From: an uncultured Parasphingopyxis sp.
Lineage (GTDB): Bacteria; Pseudomonadota; Alphaproteobacteria; Sphingomonadales; Sphingomonadaceae
DNA length: 64,000 nt
Direction: 5' to 3'
Assembly (NCBI GenBank): GCA_905479515.1
Contig: CAJQMX010000025.1
Span: 62,001-126,000 of the forward strand
Shown piece after piece: positions 8,744-16,783 of this stretch. Below the pieces are notes generated by a model, which worked only from the letters and a program-made list of their open reading frames with translations, did no database searches and was not told the DNA's origin. The position numbers and the translations under genes are program-made. The stretch's first letter is position 1, and each line of letters opens with the position of its first letter.

Positions 8744-8788
8744 TAGTGCAAAAAGTTTGCGTTTTGTGGTGCAAACAGTAGTGCAAAA
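8744..8788. repeat. Three short direct repeats upstream of integrase
   Basis: The 10-mer TRGTGCAAAM occurs at 8744-8753, 8767-8776 and 8779-8788, immediately upstream of the integrase start. Clustered direct repeats here are typical of arm-type integrase or excisionase binding sites near an att site. No core att sequence could be identified by eye. Confidence 0.4.
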
Positions 8789-8801
8789 CCGGCGAGAGAA
8801 C

Positions 8802-8825
8802 CTGGAGAACCCGAAGATTCTCCAG
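8802..8825. other. Hairpin upstream of integrase
   Basis: CTGGAGAA (8802-8809) and TTCTCCAG (8818-8825) form a perfect 8-bp stem with an 8-nt loop. It lacks a T-run in either direction long enough for a good terminator. It may mark a protein-binding site in the integrase leader. Confidence 0.35.
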
Positions 8826-9617
8826 TATTTTCAATGATTTCAAGGGATCTGGACGGTTCCATTTCCGCAGAAATGGCGCGAGTGACGTGCCACAATCCAT
8901 ATTTTTTATCCAATATTTTCAAATACTTACGTGCCTAAAAATCTATTTTTGGTCCTCAGTCTGATCCGATTGTGGTCCACAATTTTGTGGACCGCTTGAG
9001 TTCGACGCTGGGTGACCGCGTCGAACTTTTCGTTAGCATTCTTTTTTGCCAAAAGGAATCCCGAAGGATGTTCATGCCTGAAAACTTGCTGGATTTGCCA
9101 CTTACTGTGACCGGAAGTGAATTTAGGCCTGCTCAGCAAACCACAAATCATTTGGTGGTTGCTTGCCCGTAAAATGGTTGATGACAGCACCTCTTCCAAG
9201 TGCGTTTCATAGAGTGGGTATTTTGGCTGTCATGCTTATGGTCGCAATGGGTTTTGGCATGTTCATTAGCTTTAAGGCTGGAGTGGGTGATAGCGCGCTA
9301 TCCAACTAATTTATCAATCTGCATTATGTCTTGACAAAGTTCGTCTGGGTCTAACGCATCGTCCATGCTGCTTTCTCGAACTAATTTGCGGACAAGCAAT
9401 CCCTGACAGACATGTGGTTGGTGAAGCGCGATTGGTCAGCGCGCGCGAACCAAGTTTGAAATCTTCCGCGCTACGAGAACAAGAGTGCGTCATTTCAGAC
9501 ATTGGCCTTTCGCTCTTGCGCTCTGGCTTTTCCGGTGCTGGACCCGATCTGAAGCGCGCGCAAATGGGCCGGGAGCGGCGGCGACACGGCATACGCGACC
9601 ATGCGTAGTTTGTTCAA

Positions 9618-9935
9618 TTGCTCGCCGTCGGGTTTGTGTTGGTTTTGCTGTTCGCAGCACCCAACCCGCTTAACGAACTCAGCACCATTACCATCTTGGC
9701 CGTGGCGTCGGTCGGAATTAGTATCCGAACTGTTTCCAACGATTGCCGCAGCGCGTTCTGCAAAGCAAGTTTAGCAATCGGGATTGCTGGCGTCTTGATT
9801 CTGGCCTTCATCATCTTGGTTGTCCTGACATTAGATGACCCAAGATATCGGCTAGGTTTAATCATTCCTCTCTCAGATATCATTTTTCGAACACGATTAC
9901 CGACATCCACTCGCAGCCGAAAGACTCGACCGTGA
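9618..9935 (+). CDS. Possible small membrane protein or remnant
   Basis: A 105-codon frame with a TTG start. It has two convincing hydrophobic stretches (VGFVLVLLFAAP near the N-terminus and LAIGIAGVLILAFIILVVLT around 51-70), then an unstructured tail. No ATG or clear Shine-Dalgarno is present and I do not recognise the family. The tail overlaps a different open frame, so a frameshifted remnant is as likely as a live gene. Confidence 0.25.
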   Translation: MLAVGFVLVLLFAAPNPLNELSTITILAVASVGISIRTVSNDCRSAFCKASLAIGIAGVLILAFIILVVLTLDDPRYRLGLIIPLSDIIFRTRLPTSTRSRKTRP

Positions 9936-10080
9936 ACTGGCCTCGGACATGTCGTTTGAGCAAGCGCGATCAGCCGCTTGGACGGTGCGCTCTTTTGAAG
10001 TCGATATCGTATCGTTAGAAAGCATGATGACGGGACAAATCTTGTCAGGCGTCGATCCCCTATTTGCGGTCCGCTACTAA
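9862..10080 (+). pseudogene. Probable C-terminal gene fragment
   Basis: An open frame without a usable start near its beginning reads ...EHDYRHPLAAERLDRELAS, then DMSFEQARSAAWTVRSFEVD and ends LSGVDPLFAVRY. The composition is protein-like (amphipathic helices, few rare residues) and it stays open for 72 codons. An ATG exists only at 9949. This looks like the 3' end of a gene whose 5' part is lost or is in the overlapping frame upstream. Family unknown. Confidence 0.3.
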
Positions 10081-10250
10081 ATCGGCATTATGCCCATAAT
10101 CTTACAATCAGCCAACTACGCCGTTGCTTCGTTTCTTGTTCATTCCGGACCGACCAACATAACGAGTGCTTAGAAAAATCAATCGATCAGACGGACGCTC
10201 GACCTCCGCTCTTTTCGAGCGGTACGACCGTTTGAGATTTGGGATTGCAA

Positions 10251-10270
10251 TAACCCTATAGGGGTATATT
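10251..10270 (+). promoter_or_regulatory. CsoR-like operator 1
   Basis: The core ACCCTATAGGGGTAT (10253-10267) lies 12 nt before the ATG at 10280. It matches the ATACCCC-N(2-3)-GGGGTAT layout of the other sites in this window and of known CsoR-type copper operators. It would control the 10280-16290 transcription unit. Confidence 0.6.
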
Positions 10271-10279
10271 GTATCTTCC

Positions 10280-10663
10280 ATGCGCACGCTGTTTCTAGCT
10301 TTTGTAGTTTTGATGTTTGGGGTCTCCCAGGCATTGTGTGCCTGCCCGTCAGATAGCGGATCAGACACACACATTACGCAAACCGTTGATCATCACACGG
10401 GAAACAGCGCCGATCATCATTCTGATGAAGATCACGCCTGTGATGGCTGTCAGCACTGCACCAGCACTGATCTTTATGCCGCCGCTCAAACTGATAAAGT
10501 TGAGTCCACACCGCGTACAGAAACTAAAGTTGCAATCGTCAAAGCGAGCACAGCAACACCGCGACTCCTAAAACTTCGCGGCCACTCTGCACCGCTAATC
10601 GATTTTCGATGGCGAGCGCGGGCGAATTCCCCGATTTCCAGGCACGATATATCTCTAACCTGA
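10280..10663 (+). CDS. Small secreted His/Cys-rich protein
   Basis: 127 residues with a signal peptide (MRTLFLAFVVLMFGVSQALC) followed by a His/Asp/Cys-rich segment, residues about 36-61 (DHHTGNSADHHSDEDHACDG, then CQHC). The composition suggests metal binding in the periplasm. It is the first gene after a CsoR-like site and heads the copper oxidase operon. I do not recognise a named family; similar small proteins lead other efflux units in this window (25879, 33993, 45223). Confidence 0.6.
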   Translation: MRTLFLAFVVLMFGVSQALCACPSDSGSDTHITQTVDHHTGNSADHHSDEDHACDGCQHCTSTDLYAAAQTDKVESTPRTETKVAIVKASTATPRLLKLRGHSAPLIDFRWRARANSPISRHDISLT

Positions 10664-10830
10664 GATTGCTGCACGGCTAGCCGTTTGACAGCCCAGTGCA
10701 GCGCGTGAGGCCGTACAGCGGCCCACTTCCCAATCTATTGGGGCACATTCCTAAATCTCCAGTTTTCCCCAGTTCCTCGCGGTGCATCCGCAGGACCGTT
10801 ACTCACACTTTCTTACATGGATTCCGTACA

Positions 10831-11301
10831 ATGACTTGCTTCAAAATCACTCTCTTCACCAGTCTTCTCGCTTTGACTGCGTTGGCTTCCCCCGCCACCG
10901 CCCAGCAATCGCCGCATGCGGGGCACGATATGAACACGACTGATACAACCCGCTCTCAACACAGGTATGAGGCAACAGGAACAGTCGTCGCGGTCGACAC
11001 AGCAAACCGTAAGGTCGGCTTGAACCACGGGCCTGTCGAAGCCCTTGGCTGGCCAGCCATGAAAATGGCCTTCTCTGTCACCGACGCAGTCGATATCTCC
11101 GACTTGAACCCTGGCGACCAAGTTCAGTTCACGCTGCATAAAGCCGACACCGGGCCCTACCCTATCGCCGAACTCTGCCTGACGAAATCGACCGAAGTGA
11201 TCCCCGGCCTTTGCAGCAGCACGGCAAATTCAAATGCCGGCGAACATAATGACATGCCGACAATGGACCATTCCAAAATGACAACCGAAGCCGCGCAGTA
11301 G
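10831..11301 (+). CDS. CusF-like periplasmic copper-binding protein
   Basis: 156 residues from ATG 10831 (MTCFKITLFTSLLALTALAS signal peptide). The body is a CusF-type OB fold: LNHGPVEALGWPAMKMAFSV carries the His, Trp and Met-x-Met pattern that binds Cu(I)/Ag(I) in CusF. Met/His-rich ends (HAGHDMN, MPTMDHSKM) add possible sites. The frame continues upstream to 10696 without features, so the internal ATG is preferred. It sits 20 nt upstream of the CopA oxidase and probably acts as its periplasmic copper chaperone. Confidence 0.82.
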   Translation: MTCFKITLFTSLLALTALASPATAQQSPHAGHDMNTTDTTRSQHRYEATGTVVAVDTANRKVGLNHGPVEALGWPAMKMAFSVTDAVDISDLNPGDQVQFTLHKADTGPYPIAELCLTKSTEVIPGLCSSTANSNAGEHNDMPTMDHSKMTTEAAQ

Positions 11302-11321
11302 CGCAGCGACAGGAGCAGACA

Positions 11322-13280
11322 ATGACTCAGTTTAGCAGAAGACACTTATTGCAACTCGCAGCAGGAGGTGGCGCATTGGCCAGCCTCGGCAGCTTGCTGC
11401 CGGCATGGGCGCAAGGCGCTCGGAACGGGAATCTCGGCATCGCTGCGCTCGCTGGAATAGATTTCGATCTGTCCATCGGCAAGTTTCCCGTTCGTATCAA
11501 TGGCCGCGCCGGGATGGCCACTGGCATCAATGGCACTCTGCCCGGCCCATTGGTTCGGTTTCGGGAAGGCGATGACATTACAATCAATGTCACCAACGAT
11601 CTGAACGAAGACTCCTCCATCCACTGGCATGGCCTGCTTGTCCCGTTCTACATGGACGGCGTACCGGGCATCGCGTTTCCCGGCATCAAGCCGAAAGAAA
11701 CTTTTACCTATAAGTGGACGCTCAATCAAACTGGCACGTATTGGTATCACTCGCATTCGGGATTGCAGGAACAACTCGGCCACTACGGCCCACTGATCAT
11801 CGATCCAAAGGGCTCTGATCCGGTCAGCTATGACAGGGAGTATGTACTCGTACTGTCAGACTGGAGTTTTGACAGCCCGCACAGCCTCTTCAAGAGACTG
11901 AAAAGCTCAAGCGACACATTCAATTTTCAGAAACGCACAGCCGGAGACTTCATTGATGACGTCTCTGACAAGGGTCTTGGTCAAACGCTTCAGGATCGCA
12001 AGATGTGGAACCAGATGCGGATGTCCCAGACAGATTGGGAAGATATCGGCGGCTCGACATACACTTATTTGATCAATGGTCATTCCACAGCCGATAACTG
12101 GGACGCGGTCTTTGCCCCAGGCGAGCGTGTTCGCCTCAGGATCATCAATGCATCTGCGATGACGATCTTCAACTTCCGTATCCCCGGCTTGCCAATGACG
12201 GTTGTCGCCGCCGACGGGCTCAATGTTCAACCCGTCGAAACCGACGAGTTCCAGATCGGTGTCGCCGAAACCTATGACGTTATCGTTTCGCCGGAAGAAA
12301 ACCGGGCCTTCGCGATCACCGCCGAGTCCATCGGCCGGTCCGGTCAGGTCATAGCGACACTCGCCCCGCGTCCCGGCATGCGAGCTGAAGCACCAGAGCT
12401 TCGCGCACCTGTCCCATTGACTATGAAAGATATGGGCATGGGCGGAATGGATCATGGAGGCATGGCTGGAATGTCATCAGACAAATCCCAAGACATGACG
12501 GGAATGGACCACTCCAACATGTCACGTATGGAGGGTATGGATCATTCTTCCATGGAAGGTATGGATCACAGCTCCATGTCCGGAATGGAAGATAAGCAAG
12601 CGGGCCCCATGAGCGGCATGTCTGGCATGGATGCAGCAGCTCCCGGCGTGGTGCGCGGTCCGGGCGTTGTTGGCATCGCAATGTCACCAGTCAGCCGTCT
12701 CGACGAGCCCGGTCAGGGCCTAGAAGGTTTAGACCACCGGGTCCTGCGCTATTCCCAGCTACGCAGCCTTGATCGCAACCCAGATCTGAGAGCCCCCGAA
12801 CGCGAAATCGAACTGCACCTGACGAGCAATATGGAGCGCTATATGTGGTCCTTTGACGGGGTCCGATTTGCACACATCAAGGAGCCCATCAAGTTCTATA
12901 AAGGTGAGCGTCTTCGCCTCACAATGATCAATGATACAATGATGCCGCACCCGATACATTTACACGGCATGTTCTTCGACGTGGTCAATGGCGGCGGCGA
13001 TTACAAACCACGAAAGCACACAATTTTGGTCAAACCGGGCGAGAAACTCTCGGCAGACATCTCCGCAGAACATGTCGGCGACTGGGCCTTCCACTGCCAC
13101 CTCCTCTATCACATGCATGCCGGGATGATGCAGGTCGTTTCGGTCCTGCCATATGACAATCCGAACGCTCCGGCTGCGATGGATATGAACAGCATGAAAA
13201 TCGAAGGCACGGAAATGGACTCCATCGATCACGGTACAATGGACCACTCCATAATGCCCAGCATGGGAGATATGGAATGA
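11322..13280 (+). CDS. copA: CopA/PcoA-type multicopper oxidase
   Basis: 652 residues. A twin-arginine signal (SRRHLLQLAAGG) sends the folded enzyme to the periplasm, where this family oxidises Cu(I) and sequesters copper. All copper ligand motifs are visible: HWHGLLVPFYMDGVPG near residue 99, YWYHSHSG near 142, HPIHLHG near 543 and HCHLLYHMHAGM near 591. A Met/His-rich insertion at roughly 367-430 (repeats such as GMDHSSMEGMDHSSM) is typical of copper-resistance CopA. It overlaps copB by 4 nt. Confidence 0.95.
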   Translation: MTQFSRRHLLQLAAGGGALASLGSLLPAWAQGARNGNLGIAALAGIDFDLSIGKFPVRINGRAGMATGINGTLPGPLVRFREGDDITINVTNDLNEDSSIHWHGLLVPFYMDGVPGIAFPGIKPKETFTYKWTLNQTGTYWYHSHSGLQEQLGHYGPLIIDPKGSDPVSYDREYVLVLSDWSFDSPHSLFKRLKSSSDTFNFQKRTAGDFIDDVSDKGLGQTLQDRKMWNQMRMSQTDWEDIGGSTYTYLINGHSTADNWDAVFAPGERVRLRIINASAMTIFNFRIPGLPMTVVAADGLNVQPVETDEFQIGVAETYDVIVSPEENRAFAITAESIGRSGQVIATLAPRPGMRAEAPELRAPVPLTMKDMGMGGMDHGGMAGMSSDKSQDMTGMDHSNMSRMEGMDHSSMEGMDHSSMSGMEDKQAGPMSGMSGMDAAAPGVVRGPGVVGIAMSPVSRLDEPGQGLEGLDHRVLRYSQLRSLDRNPDLRAPEREIELHLTSNMERYMWSFDGVRFAHIKEPIKFYKGERLRLTMINDTMMPHPIHLHGMFFDVVNGGGDYKPRKHTILVKPGEKLSADISAEHVGDWAFHCHLLYHMHAGMMQVVSVLPYDNPNAPAAMDMNSMKIEGTEMDSIDHGTMDHSIMPSMGDME

Positions 13281-14113
13281 AACCGATCACACACACAATA
13301 TTCGTTGCTACTCTTGGGATGATCCTGCCATTTGGCGCGCTTGCTCAGCAGGCGGATGAGGAAACAAAGACAACAACGACAACAACCGAAATGAGCAGCC
13401 CGCTCTGGTCTCAAGCCGACCAATACTATGACCCTGAAGAGATGGCCAAATCGCGTGAAGAGGTTTTGAAAGAAAGTGGCGATCAAAGAACCTCATACGT
13501 GCTGTTCAACCAACTAGAAGCTCAGTCTACCAATGGCGCAGATGAACTATATTGGAATGGGCAGGCCTGGTATGGCGGAGACATCAATAAGATATGGTTC
13601 AAAACCGAAGGGCGATCATCCTTAAACAACGGCGATGTCGAAGACGCAGAACTACAGGCACTCTACGCCCGCGCCATTGCCCCATACTGGAACGTGCAAG
13701 CCGGTGTTCGCCATGATTTCAAACCTGACAGCCTCGATTATGCGGTGATCGGTCTACAGGGACTTGCTCCCTATTTCTTTGAAGTCGACATATCCGCATA
13801 TCTGAGCACCGAGGGCGACGTCACCGCGCGCGCTGAACTCGAATATGATTTGCTCCTGACCCAGCGTTTGGTCTTGCAGCCTCGCATGGAAGCCAATTTT
13901 TCAGCTCAAGACATTCCCGACCGCGAAATTGGTTCGGGCCTCAATAGCATCGATGCTGGCCTGCGGGTTCGTTACGAAATCAAACGTCAATTTGCGCCCT
14001 ATCTGGGTATAGAATGGCAGGGAAGTTTTGGCGGCACAAAAGACTTTATCGAAGCAGTAGGCGGCGACACCGACAGGACAGTTTTTGTCGCTGGCGTCCG
14101 GACTTGGTTTTGA
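13277..14113 (+). CDS. copB: CopB outer-membrane copper resistance protein
   Basis: 278 residues with a signal peptide (IFVATLGMILPFGALAQ) and the CopB/PcoB beta-barrel domain (LFNQLEAQSTNGADELYWNG, VQAGVRHDFKP, YLSTEGDVTARAELEYD, ending VAGVRTWF). CopB works with the CopA oxidase in copper sequestration at the outer membrane. The N-terminal Met-rich repeats found in some CopB proteins are missing here and replaced by a short Thr-rich stretch. The start overlaps the copA stop by 4 nt. Confidence 0.93.
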   Translation: MKPITHTIFVATLGMILPFGALAQQADEETKTTTTTTEMSSPLWSQADQYYDPEEMAKSREEVLKESGDQRTSYVLFNQLEAQSTNGADELYWNGQAWYGGDINKIWFKTEGRSSLNNGDVEDAELQALYARAIAPYWNVQAGVRHDFKPDSLDYAVIGLQGLAPYFFEVDISAYLSTEGDVTARAELEYDLLLTQRLVLQPRMEANFSAQDIPDREIGSGLNSIDAGLRVRYEIKRQFAPYLGIEWQGSFGGTKDFIEAVGGDTDRTVFVAGVRTWF

Positions 14114-14124
14114 GGAATATCACC

Positions 14125-15213
14125 ATGAACTCATTCATAGAACCGAACCTTCACCCAATACTCGTTCACTTTGCGTACGCACTCTCGATTACCGCAGTGA
14201 TTTCATATCTGCTGTCCAGATTTCCTCCTACCACGAAGTGGCGAACGACTTTAGCGCCCGCAGCCGACTGGATGCTGGCCTTTGGCGCGATCGCAATCGT
14301 GCTGACAATCGCAGCGGGATTTCAAGCGTATTACACTGTTAATCACGATGCGCCTTCTCATGCCGCCATGACCACACACCGCAATTGGGCTGTTCCATCG
14401 GGTACAGCAATTTTGCTCTTGGCTATCTGGCGCTGGACGAACCGAGCAAAAGTAGCCTCTGCTCTATTTGTTGGAGTCCTTACAGCAGCTGCGTTGGCAC
14501 TGAGCGTGACGGCCTGGTGGGGCGGAAAAATTGTCTATGGATATGGCCTTGGCGTAAAAAGCATGCCCGTCGTCACAGGTGATGGACACGATCACGAACA
14601 TGGCAATGCTCCAAGCGAGCCAAAAGCCGCAGACCATGACATGTCCGCGATGGCTTCGCCCGATGCAACACCAACAGACCATCATGATGGAGATGGTCAC
14701 CATGACAGCGAGCCTGAACTTGGCGTGCCGGAAGGACATGACAATAGCGATGGGCACCACAACACGGCGCCTGCCGGACATGACAATGCTGACGGTCACC
14801 ATGACAAGCCCCGTGTCAGCGCAGATGATGCAGCAATTCTTAAAATCATCGAGGAGATAGAAGCTGGATGGGAAGACGGCTCCGGCACGCCGTTCAGAAA
14901 GCACTTTCTTGATTTTGAAGGTGCGCGGTACTTTGAATCTGGCGGCGAGAATACCGGGCTTGAAGACCTTGTCGTCAATCATGTCGAACCGGAAAAGACA
15001 TCGATCCCAGACCTAGAGCTGAACGTCTCCAATATAGACATTCACTATGAAGGCGATTTCGCATGGGCGGTGGGTGACACCACTGTGCAGGGCACGATCG
15101 TCAGGACCGGCGATAAGCTAGACCGTACTGGCAAACAAACTTGGCTTTTCCGAAAAGTGGATGACGTGTGGAAGGTTGCCCACACGCATTCATCTTCTCG
15201 TGCAAAGCGTTGA
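14125..15213 (+). CDS. DUF2231 membrane domain fused to SnoaL/NTF2-like domain
   Basis: 362 residues from ATG 14125, just after copB. The N-terminal 150 residues hold four membrane helices beginning HPILVHFAYALSITAVISYL, a DUF2231 pattern. A linker of about 85 residues is very rich in His and Asp (repeats like DGHHD, HDNADGHHD) and should bind metal. The C-terminal 120 residues (EEIEAGWEDGSGTPFRKHF through LFRKVDDVWKVAHTHSS) look like a SnoaL/DUF4440 NTF2-like fold. The domain combination is unusual; a membrane-anchored metal-handling role is inferred from context. Confidence 0.75.
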   Translation: MNSFIEPNLHPILVHFAYALSITAVISYLLSRFPPTTKWRTTLAPAADWMLAFGAIAIVLTIAAGFQAYYTVNHDAPSHAAMTTHRNWAVPSGTAILLLAIWRWTNRAKVASALFVGVLTAAALALSVTAWWGGKIVYGYGLGVKSMPVVTGDGHDHEHGNAPSEPKAADHDMSAMASPDATPTDHHDGDGHHDSEPELGVPEGHDNSDGHHNTAPAGHDNADGHHDKPRVSADDAAILKIIEEIEAGWEDGSGTPFRKHFLDFEGARYFESGGENTGLEDLVVNHVEPEKTSIPDLELNVSNIDIHYEGDFAWAVGDTTVQGTIVRTGDKLDRTGKQTWLFRKVDDVWKVAHTHSSSRAKR

Positions 15214-15219
15214 TAGAAA

Positions 15220-16290
15220 ATGTCAGTGTTCAAAACGAAAGGAGTGGGGGCGGAAACGGACCCTCTCTTTGGGACAAATCACTTCACATTGCTCCGCTGG
15301 ATATTGGCCGGCGCTGTAGTCGTCGGACATGCTTGGCTAATTCCAACCGGGTATGAGCCGTCGCGCGTCTATGACTGGACGATCAGTTATCTCGCTGTGA
15401 ATGGATTTTTTATCCTGTCAGGGCTTCTCATCGCCAAAAGTCTGGCAACGCGCCAGGATTTTAAAGGATACGCGCTCTCACGAATTTTGAGGATCTATCC
15501 GGCGCTGATCCTTCTTCTACTAGCGCTTCTCTTCGTTCTAGGTCCGCTATTTGGCAGCCCGGCTGAGGTTAGCTATTTTGCGCAAACCGAACCTTTGGCG
15601 TATGTCGCCCGCGTGCTTTTGATGGGAGATCCAGAGACCGGCCCCGGCGGCGTATTCCATGCCTCGCCCGATCCAATCTTCAACGGCCCTCTCTGGACGA
15701 TACGCTATGAAGTCATGGCCTATCTGTTTGCGGGACTGGGTTTCTATATCGGAGTATTGAAAAATCGCTGGTTTACGCTCGCGGCACTTGTTGGCTCTCA
15801 ATTGGTCTATTCCGCCCTGCAATTTACCCCATTGGCGGAGCTTGTGTCTGGCGGGGTCGTGTCTCTGTTCCGATTCACAACCACATTCCTGATCGGAATG
15901 ACGCTATGGCACTTTCCGCACCTTCGCAGGCCAGGTTGGATTGGGGCTGGTGCCGCGCTTGTTGGCTTCATCTTGCTCGGTTGGACAAGCATTGGTGAGC
16001 CGTTTGCCAACGTCTTCTTGGCCGCAGCACTTATGCAATTTGGACTGGTCAAGACACCATCCGGCCGTGTCGCCCAAATGCCGGATTACTCATATGGCAT
16101 ATACATCTGGCACTATCCGGTGCTTCAGAGCGTGATCATTCTAAATCCAAATATGTCTCCATCCATGCTGCTTGTCGTATCAGCCCCCATCATCCTGATC
16201 TGTTCTGCGGCGTCGTGGCACCTTATCGAAAAACCAGCACTCAAACTCAAACGCTCTGGACCCGTGTCGAAGCGAGTTCCAGGCGAGTAG
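15220..16290 (+). CDS. Acyltransferase 3 family membrane protein
   Basis: 356 residues, about ten membrane helices. The family signature is visible: LRWILAGAVVVGHAWL with the catalytic-type His, NGFFILSGLLIAKSL, and YALSRILRIYPALIL. Such enzymes O-acylate polysaccharides, lipids or peptidoglycan. It follows the DUF2231 gene by 6 nt, so it belongs to the copA-copB unit, which is odd for a copper operon. Substrate cannot be predicted. Confidence 0.88.
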   Translation: MSVFKTKGVGAETDPLFGTNHFTLLRWILAGAVVVGHAWLIPTGYEPSRVYDWTISYLAVNGFFILSGLLIAKSLATRQDFKGYALSRILRIYPALILLLLALLFVLGPLFGSPAEVSYFAQTEPLAYVARVLLMGDPETGPGGVFHASPDPIFNGPLWTIRYEVMAYLFAGLGFYIGVLKNRWFTLAALVGSQLVYSALQFTPLAELVSGGVVSLFRFTTTFLIGMTLWHFPHLRRPGWIGAGAALVGFILLGWTSIGEPFANVFLAAALMQFGLVKTPSGRVAQMPDYSYGIYIWHYPVLQSVIILNPNMSPSMLLVVSAPIILICSAASWHLIEKPALKLKRSGPVSKRVPGE

Positions 16291-16358
16291 TCGATGCCAG
16301 ATCACCGGTTCAACCCCAATCGATCACCAGTTTGAACAAAGCGAAGCGAAGGATGTTG

Positions 16359-16384
16359 TATATACCCCCATGGGGTAGTATATA
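16359..16384 (+). promoter_or_regulatory. CsoR-like operator 2
   Basis: TACCCCCATGGGGTA (16363-16377) is a near-perfect palindrome set in A+T-rich flanks. It precedes the small membrane protein and the Cu+ ATPase. This is the most symmetrical of the CsoR-like sites in the window. Confidence 0.65.
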
Positions 16385-16407
16385 GGGCTCAACGAAACGC
16401 AGCTTTC

Positions 16408-16695
16408 TTGTCGCTGCATAGCAAGGAGAGATACCATGAACTCAAACCTGTCGGACACGCTTTATCCCTGTTGATCGCCATCTCATTTGTGATCTGCATT
16501 GGCTGGGGGCTGGTGATGCCAGCTTCGCTACATATGCACGGCGCACGGGAGAACTGGCTTCCTGGCTTTGAGTTCCTGACGCTACAGGGCTTCATCATTG
16601 GCCTGATCGAAAGCTATTTGTACGGTTGGTACATCGCTCTGGTGTTTGTGCCGCTCTATCGGTTCTTCAACCGATCTACCGTCAGCAACAGCTAG
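16408..16695 (+). CDS. Small two-helix membrane protein, start disturbed
   Basis: The conserved-looking body runs [20 protein letters not shown], then [20 protein letters not shown] and [20 protein letters not shown], a DUF5676-like membrane protein with two helices often found beside copper ATPases. The frame opens only at a TTG (16408). The obvious start, ATG 16436 with an AGGAGA site 6 nt upstream, is one base out of frame and would stop after 12 codons. Either a one-base deletion has hit codon 2 or a non-ATG start is used. Confidence 0.55.
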   Translation: MSLHSKERYHELKPVGHALSLLIAISFVICIGWGLVMPASLHMHGARENWLPGFEFLTLQGFIIGLIESYLYGWYIALVFVPLYRFFNRSTVSNS

Positions 16696-16783
16696 AAGGG
16701 TAACGCCAGCCTCGCGCGCAAGAGGTTGGCGCGCCTACAACCGCAAAAGCGTGGACGTAATTGCTGCGCGAGGGAACAGAGCA

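Larger units (their letters stand above)
8826..10250. other. Gene-poor, probably decayed stretch
   Basis: About 1.4 kb without a gene I can support firmly. Base composition is more A+T-rich than the flanks. Short open frames on both strands lack family features and strong ribosome-binding sites. Two possible remnants are listed separately (9618-9935 and 9862-10080). I read it as an old junction between the integrase cassette and the copper block. Confidence 0.5.

Noticed and set aside
8927..9199. Minus-strand 90-codon frame next to the integrase region
   Set aside because: No family features, weak start, and an equally open frame on the opposite strand.
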